Below are positions 57,417 through 64,000 of a stretch of 64,000 bases of DNA, piece after piece. Position numbers and translations under genes: made by a program. The DNA comes from Paraphaeosphaeria minitans. Lineage: Eukaryota; Ascomycota; Dothideomycetes; Pleosporales; Didymosphaeriaceae. The stretch covers positions 1,736,001 through 1,800,000 of the forward strand of contig WJXW01000001.1 in NCBI GenBank assembly GCA_015832175.1, given 5' to 3'. Positions within the stretch are counted from its first letter, which is position 1; each line of letters starts with the position of its first letter. The notes under the pieces were generated by a model. The model was not told the DNA's origin, searched no databases, and saw only the letters and a program-made list of their open reading frames with translations.

Positions 57417-59259
57417 ATAATGTGTTGGGTATCAAAAGGTGATATGGAAGTGGCGCTGGTGAAATGCTGAGTAGAAGATATGTGATGAAGGGATACGAAC
57501 AAGCTCCAGTGTATCGGTTATATACTCATATACTCGAACAAAGCAGAACCTGCCTATGATGCAAACTCGCAACGACGTAATTGCTAGGAGCTCGGGCTCC
57601 TGTGTACGCTCAGGTATCCGCACTACAGATACACCAGCGGACAGTGACGAACCATAATCGGCAAAGATGGGCAAAAGCAAATGGGCGATAGGGCGAGAAG
57701 CATTGTTTGTTGCGGGGCTTGAAGCGCCTGGCGTCTAGAACCTACGCTTGTAGTTCGTGGCGTGAAGCGGGTGTACGTCAGGGAAGCCACAGATCAAATC
57801 CCCACTCTCGTCAATTCTACGGTGAGCCCGTCTTCACACCCCAGTGGACCATATAGACGGTGGCGGGACAGTGTCGTAGTGGAACCGCAGCGACTCAGCT
57901 CCTCAAAGTGGTCGTGGTGAAAAACTGTTGTGTGAAAAAAGTACAGCACCGCAGTCACCACTAAGTTGATAACATTCCATGCAACTGATCTTCATTATGT
58001 CCTGCTATTGATTGGTCGTGAACAGGAGTGATCGAAAAGGGTAATGTGATGTGCACGAGGATGTTGTAATTGAAGAGCTTAATGGGGTTAGATGCCATGC
58101 GGTACCCTAGGTAAGCGAGATGTCGCATGCAAACCATCGGGGGGCGGATCAGATCCTCGCTCATCCCCGACACGCGGAGCGAATCGTCTCTCTATTATAT
58201 CTACCGTAGAAACTCACATATAGGAGTTCTGACAGTTGCTGATCTTTTGCTCTCTTGAGTATAATGTATACTACCTTGAGTGAGATTTTCTCTTCTCCTA
58301 CCTAGTTCTGCCCCTCTTCAAGAGGTAAGAAGGTTACTTGATAGCGCTAAGAGGTGCAGACTGTCAGTACTCCTATCGGTGAGTTTTTACGGTACCAAGC
58401 CTAACAGTTCCAGACTAGCGGACGGCGATGTTCTCGACGTGGACCCTAGTACACGGCAGGCGGGGCTGCCGCACGTCCTGAATCGTTAGAACAACCACTG
58501 GACACGATGCCGTGACGTCTATCTATTTCATCCGCCGCGGTGGAATCCACCAATACGAATCTGCTGGTACGTCAAGTACCCGCGTGGTAGAGTGTGCGTC
58601 ATGTAGAGCCGCCGACTGGTTTTGAGACATCAGAAGCGTTGAGCCACTGCAGTAGGTATTTGAGATGCTACTGTTTAGCTCTCACAAGAACACTGTTTCC
58701 TGGCAGGAAAAGTACCTAGTGTAGACTTGCACAGCTTCGGCGATGGACAATATCTGCCGTATGCAGACCAAAAAAAGAGGCTCTAATGACCATAGAACGG
58801 ATGCTCTGGCCTGCTGCGGGTGACGCGTTGCGGAGCGGCTGGTGTGGAAAAGCCTTGCGCCAGATGTCGTAAAAGAAGCGAAATTGAAGCAGACTAATGG
58901 GACCTTCACGGCATTTGCAGAAAGAGAATGTCGACATTTCTCCACAAACAGAAGCCTAGATTTTGGGGCTCCGCGGACCCTCGTTTTCGGATAGCACTCA
59001 ACAGCGTCTCCGGAAGTACGTCAGCGGGACACACATTTTGTCTCTCGCCACCGAGGGCTGCTATTTGCGCCTTCCAGATGGGCCTGTGGTCCGAGCATAC
59101 ATCTCTCCCCTCGCATACGTCGTGACTGCAGGAAGGCGTAAGCAACAAGGCTCTGGTTCTGTTGCCCACCTCTGGCTCAGAAGAGAACACCCATCGAACC
59201 CTTTTTTATCCCATCGATCACCTACAACCTCCCGTGCGCCTCCACTCTTTCTATCACCC
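57417..59259. promoter_or_regulatory. Divergent region between the two His/Pro-motif genes
   Basis: About 1.84 kb between head-to-head starts of the paired genes. The plus-strand frame stays open about 300 nt upstream of the second gene's ATG but lacks family-like content, so I read it as leader. No repeat array is seen. Confidence 0.5.
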
Positions 59260-61074
59260 ATGAAAGGCTTAACATCTCTCTTCAAACACTCCGACCGCAA
59301 CAAGGGTACAGTGCCCGAAGCGACCTCCTCTCACCCAGAAATACGTCTTGGACCAGCGCAGCTCCTTGACCAACGCCGGAAACAAGAGCGAGCTTCAAGT
59401 TCAGATTTTACCCGAGACACTCGTTCTGCCGCCCATCCAAGCGCTCCATCCAGTCATGCGACCCTTACGTACCCAAGTAGCCGGTCGTCGGATCACCATC
59501 CTGCTAGTGTCAACGGAGATCGTTCCGTAGGCACGACCGGCCATGCGGCACGATCCCCCAGTCTCTCAGAAAGGGGAGACGATACCATTGGGGATGATTA
59601 TCGAGCATACATGGGGGCCATTTCTCCTGGCAGTGTCGCCAGCAAGGCTAGCAAGAACAGCACTGGTGCCGAATTCTTCAGCCTTGGTAACGACAGCAGA
59701 CCGAGAACCGGCAACAGTGAGATGAAGCACGTTGAATACATAGCCGACAGAAACATAGAGCGCCATGTGTCCAGTTCTTCGTGGCATAGCTCCCTTGGGA
59801 GCCAGAACGCAGGCAACCAATTCGCGCAGGATCATAATGGTACGCGATAACTTGAGTGCTATGTGACTGATACCCAGGCTTATCCTGGGACGCAACCTAC
59901 CGCTTTGCCCCTGCATGGTTTGAATTTGCTAACGCCCAGCAGCATGCAGACAATCTATTGCAGTCCCTATCGAATGCTCGGGGCCTGTGCCCTCGCCTTC
60001 TCCTGCTAAATCCGTCCTTGGTTCGCTCGGAACTGAGGTTGCTACTGAAGGTGATCTCGTTGATAGAATCCTACCTCATATTGAAGACCCTCATGCTCGA
60101 CCATATGACCGGAAGAATTGGCCGACCCGAATTGCCCGCGATGAGTCTCACCTCTCATCAAACGACGGCCGGCACGTAAGCGGCGACGATGATACTTCCG
60201 ATGGAAAGCGCGGGACGAAGAAAAGAGATGGCAATCTGGACGTCCGTGAAGCTATCTTGGGAGGCTCAGGTGATTATGATCTAAAAGCCGCCTTGGATGG
60301 AGTGGTTGATTTGAACCACACGGAAGATGTGGTTCGGGACGTCCAATGGGCTCCAGGTAAAGCTCGTCTCATCTTAATGGCAGTTCACTGGCTAATACGT
60401 GAATAGCTGTCACCCAAGAGGTTGTGAAACCGCACCAGCACGAAGTGATCGAGGAGCTCATCTATCGCGAGATTCACAACCACGATATCTATCGTTACAT
60501 CCAACCCGTCTATCAGACTGAGATACTCCCTGCTCGGCACTTTGTCAACAATACGAACAACGAACTGGTCGAGGTGTCGGCTGATCAGCTTCCGGAGTGC
60601 ACTGGGGCGAAGCAACGATGGGCCGTTGTCCGAGGTAACGGTGACAGGGAGAAACCCACATCGCACCCGGTTCGAAGCGCACTGCCGCGTCGAGAGCTGA
60701 AGATACTGTCCGACAAGACGTACACGACACCAGAAGGGTACGAGCGGCGAGAGACGACAATTTTGCACCCACCCGAGCTAGAGGATCTGTCGAACTATGG
60801 CGGCCCGGTCGTCCCTATCGAGTTCCTGCATCACCCGGCACCGGTGGATCAGGAGTTGAAGGAAAGCAAGAAGATTGACCGTCTCTACAATGATCGGCAG
60901 TTCACGATGGAGGGATTGGCCATCGCTTTGCCCGCGTTCCATCCGGGGAGTTCTTCTTCTTTTTCGTCCTCTTCTTCTTCGTCGCGGGCACCCACTGGCA
61001 GCTCTGCTTCCTCGCCTGCTTCGAAACGGCTTTCCATTCCGCGGAAACCGGTCCTTGCCCCTCCCTCTTGCTGA
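59260..61074 (+). CDS. Large hydrophilic protein sharing the VVKPHxHE motif block
   Basis: Exons are 59260-59839, 59940-60356 (or 59943-60356) and 60407-61074, giving about 554 residues; introns are 100 and 50 nt. It starts MKGLTSLFKHSDRNKG. The first 200 residues are Ser/Arg/His-rich and disordered. A middle segment has charged low-complexity sequence (SHLSSNDGRHVSGDDDTSD). At about residues 336-400 lies QEVVKPHQHEVIEELIYREI...HDIYRYIQPVYQTEILPARH. This matches in order and spacing the VVKPHxHE...QPVxxxEVLPxxH block of the divergent neighbour at 56.3 kb. A conserved-looking stretch follows (LSDKTYTTPEGYERRETTIL), then a Ser-rich tail. No signal peptide, membrane segment or known catalytic motif is seen. 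Function is unknown. Confidence 0.8.
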
Positions 61075-62746
61075 TTTACATGTTAATCTTTGACTGAGTG
61101 TTGCTCCTGTCAATTATTTTCGGCTTTGCTGGTTAGATCGTGCCGCAGTGTCAGCATCTGTAGCGCCGCGTTGCTTGCTTAATGAAGACGTGTGAGATGA
61201 TTTTTCCTGATTCTTGCGTGCGGCTGGCATACGCATTTACGGTGCTCAGTACGGGTTGCGATACCTGTACGTACGTACCAAAGTACGCTCCGTACTGTAT
61301 GCTACGTTTACAGCGCTGGCAAAAGTATCACCAAGTCATCGAAACAGATTAACAAAGCAGACGAAGAAGAAGAAAATTTTGATACGAAGATTCTAGACCG
61401 CAGGGGAAAAAAGTTGAGACAACTACAGCTCAAAAAGGTGCGATTAGGTACGTCTAAACAAAAGACGTTGTCTCTACCTACTTTTCTCTGTCAGGTGCCA
61501 CTTGATCTATGAATACACGTCAGAAGGGACAAGAATGCAAGTAGTTAAGTTGTTGTACGTGAGTACGGTAAGTAGCGTATTTAACCTATTTATATGTGCT
61601 TGGTATAATATTCTTAAAATAAACGTTTCACTGAACCCTAGGAGCCACCTTCCTAATCAAATGGTTTATATACTCTATGAAGCTTGGTATGTAGTACGTC
61701 GGAGCGTAATGTACGCACTTCTAGTCGTTCCGTACGCACTTATTTGACTATGTTAGCACCCGTTCGTACGTACTCGGTCTCAGTACGGACCCTGTACGGT
61801 ACGTTTACAGCGCTCGTTGTTGCATTTTGCTTCACGATCGATATATGAACATGTCTACACTTGGGACTCTCGCACACTGGCTTGTCCTGCCATGGCTTCT
61901 TCACAAGCTGGTACAAGTAGGTAGCTTGCGGTGGGGCTTGTGATCGCACGAAATGTACACTCTCTGCCTGGAAGATATCGAGGATGCAATATAGCAACAA
62001 CAAACTACGCACCAGGATGTGGCTGTGTTCGTATCCTTAGCATCGCCCTGGTGCTGCAGTTGTGTAGTATTGCGCAGACGACGGTAAAAACAAGCCTGAT
62101 CAGGACGCTCGGTCTCGAGACACCGTTTCCGCTGCCTTGTCCACAGCCTCTTGGATGTGTGTAGTGACTGGATAAGATGGGTGTGGCGAAGAAGCGATGG
62201 TGCCCTGCTGCGGCCCCTCATCCCATGCATGACTATTCGTGCCACACGTTACCGCTTCCGCAGAACTGGGAGAGGCCAATCGAAGGAAATAAGGGGGGTT
62301 ACCTACGTATGGTAGGTCCTTCGTGCTGAGCGAAACTTATTTCCCACGCGGCTGGCTGCGGCGTCGTGGACCGTGGCACCGTCGCTGTGTTCCAGAGCTC
62401 GGAGTGGGGGATGGTGCACATCGTCCACCTTGGACGCGGCGGTGCATGTATCTCCGATTTCCCTTGAAGAGAGGGGGTGCAATGTAGTGCGGGTTTGGGG
62501 TAGTGGTGTCACGTGTGGAGAGACCGGTGAGCAATGCACGATAGGTAGGTATCACAGCTGCTGGAGAACATTGATGCGGAAAAAAATGCAGAAGGCAATT
62601 TGATTCAGGCTCGACTAGGATGTAGGAGCAAACAAGGGGTATATGTAGGTAACACGCTGAGTAGATGCTGAACGCAGATGAGAAGCGAAAGGCTGATGGC
62701 GCGGTAGAAGGGGTATCAGAACGTGAATGAATGACTTGATTCTTGC
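61075..62746. other. AT-richer intergenic region with GTACG repeats
   Basis: About 1.7 kb without a supportable gene. GTAC-containing repeats are dense between about 61240 and 61815. The 15-mer tacgtttacagcgct occurs at 61303-61317 and again at about 61800-61814, with gtacg-rich flanks. The stretch 62300-62700 includes the membrane protein's 3' region. A degraded mobile element is one possible reading. Confidence 0.5.
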
Positions 62747-63442
62747 CTACTGATCAGGAAGCGTGTGCACGATCCTAGGTATCTCCGGCAACTGGTGCGC
62801 CGCCACGCTGGTATGCGGCGGGTTCGACGTCTTCCACGCTGTGCTGTCCAGCGAGCCCTCTCTTTTTCCATAGTACCTCACGCTACTCGTGCTGGTCCTT
62901 CTCGGTCTGACTGGCCTCGTCCCCAGATCCCCACCCTCCTGTTGAATCGGGTTCAAGCTGATGCTTCCTCGTGAGTACCTGCTGCTCAACGCACTCACAC
63001 CGCTCCCGTTGCTGATTTCTCCCGTCAGAGACTCGTGTCGGTCCGGCAGAGCAACGTGCAGCGGTATCAGGCTGACAGTCTCCATGCTCCGGGCGCTTAC
63101 GCGCCTGTTAGCGAGTTCAGGTTCGGCGTCGATGTAGACAGAGACGCTGCTGCCGCGCTCGCGGCTGAACATGCTGGAGCGTTCTTCGTTTTGTGCGTTT
63201 TCAAGGAGACTGGATTTATCGGTTGTTTCTGTGCGGAAAGGGTGGTAGGATTTTAAACGGTGCTCGGCTGGGAGCTGCTTACGGAGTTTGCGTTTGCGGA
63301 GAATGAAGGCAATAATCGTGGCAATAAAGGTGAGACCGATAAAGAGGACTGCTCCTACAACAATAGTGGCCGTAGTGTTTGACTTGCCGCCGGCAGTCTG
63401 GTCGATATTCTGGTTCTGATCATCTGCTGGAAGGGGCGCCAT
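62747..63442 (-). CDS. Single-pass membrane protein, N-terminus uncertain
   Basis: A 231-residue frame from Met at 63442. Residues about 26-47 form one strong transmembrane helix (TIVVGAVLFIGLTFIATIIA), followed at once by RKRKLRKQL, a positive stop-transfer cluster. The tail therefore faces the cytosol. The tail, about 180 residues, is Ser/Arg-rich and disordered, like intracellular tails of fungal cell-surface sensors or Kelch-type membrane proteins. The reading frame stays open and protein-like upstream to about 63610 (HILEWNAEGILTYNTRT). The extracellular part may therefore be encoded by earlier exons, with an acceptor such as that near 63475. I cannot name the protein. Confidence 0.65.
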   Translation of the reverse strand: MAPLPADDQNQNIDQTAGGKSNTTATIVVGAVLFIGLTFIATIIAFILRKRKLRKQLPAEHRLKSYHPFRTETTDKSSLLENAQNEERSSMFSRERGSSVSVYIDAEPELANRRVSARSMETVSLIPLHVALPDRHESLTGEISNGSGVSALSSRYSRGSISLNPIQQEGGDLGTRPVRPRRTSTSSVRYYGKREGSLDSTAWKTSNPPHTSVAAHQLPEIPRIVHTLPDQ

Positions 63443-64000
63443 GTCGACCTTGGAGTCTGGCTGCGTAGCCAAAGGTTGTATGGTCCTGGTGTTATATGTC
63501 AATATGCCTTCAGCGTTCCATTCTAGAATGTGTGCCGCACGGGAAGTTGTTCGCGCTGTGTGTACGGGGAAGTCGCAGTAAATTATGCAAAGACCAGATT
63601 TGATAACACCACTCTAGCTAAATGTTGATCTCAAGTGGGCTCTGTATAGTTATACTTGTGCAGTAGATGAAACTAATTGCGCATGGACTGCATCCTCTTA
63701 TAGGATGGGTTCATTTCACGTAGGCGTCCAACTTCAAGTCGGTTTTACTAGAGCTCAGCCTCAGCGTGTGGGGATATGCCTATGCATCCTAACCCATAGG
63801 AACGAGGCGAGACCGCACACCGCAGACCGTACACCGCACACGCGCAGATGCCAAATCCAAGCGAGTGGAGAAATGTGATGTCGTTCTAACGAAGGCTTGG
63901 TCTGTGAGAGGCGGTGGCACAGGCGGCCTACCTAGCGGAACGACTAATCCTGCTTGTAGTGAACAGCGCCTGTAGTGAACAGCAGCAAGTTTGTCGTGTT
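63443..64000. other. Right edge of window, possible upstream exon or promoter
   Basis: The left 165 bp may be coding for the membrane protein's ectodomain. The remainder shows no recognisable gene on either strand. Short direct repeats of tagtgaacagc occur at about 63956-63984. Confidence 0.4.

Overview
The window looks like nuclear DNA of a filamentous ascomycete (Pezizomycotina; a Dothideomycete is my best guess, from gene content and style only). The genes are compact and on both strands. Most are split by short GT-AG introns of about 43-110 nt with CTRAC-like branch sites, and the proteins are recognisable fungal housekeeping and regulatory factors. I rebuilt splice sites by hand from reading-frame continuity; exon coordinates are given inside the entries. 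No CRISPR array, intact transposon, rRNA or tRNA gene was found.

Layout. 1-4.1 kb: the 5' end of a short-chain dehydrogenase (-), a G-patch/zinc-finger protein (+), and a Zn2Cys6 transcription factor (+) with an apparent frameshift in its zinc cluster. 4.1-7.4 kb: repeat-rich intergenic DNA. 7.4-9.7 kb: an RSC7/Npl6-type chromatin remodeller subunit (-). 9.7-14.8 kb: a gene-poor block full of micro- and minisatellites. 14.8-24.2 kb: a dense conserved block with PRP11/SF3A2 (-), tubulin cofactor E/PAC2 (+), RXT2 (-) and TRAPPC11 (+). 25.5-34.4 kb: a DUF3824-type low-complexity protein (-), the HEM25 mitochondrial glycine carrier (-), an eIF2alpha-type kinase (-) and an unrecognised nuclear-looking protein (+).

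34.4-36.7 kb: a more AT-rich island with a decayed F-box-like gene. 36.7-45.0 kb: an amino-acid permease, a possible orphan gene, an MFS transporter and a secreted ferritin-like protein, all on the minus strand. 46.8-55.8 kb: SSD1 (-), GLE1 (+) and a CPD1-type cyclic phosphodiesterase (-). 56.3-61.1 kb: two divergently transcribed hydrophilic proteins that share a His/Pro motif block. 62.7-63.4 kb: a single-pass membrane protein (-).

Functional themes are RNA handling (PRP11, GLE1, SSD1, CPD1), chromatin (RSC7, RXT2), trafficking and cytoskeleton (TRAPPC11, PAC2), stress and translation control (eIF2alpha kinase, SSD1, ferritin-like protein, the histidine-rich pair) and transport. The genes do not form one pathway cluster. 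The least explained items are the divergent His/Pro-motif pair, the DUF3824 protein, the orphan gene near 39.5-40.0 kb, and the dispersed CTAC/GTAG tetranucleotide and minisatellite tracts.
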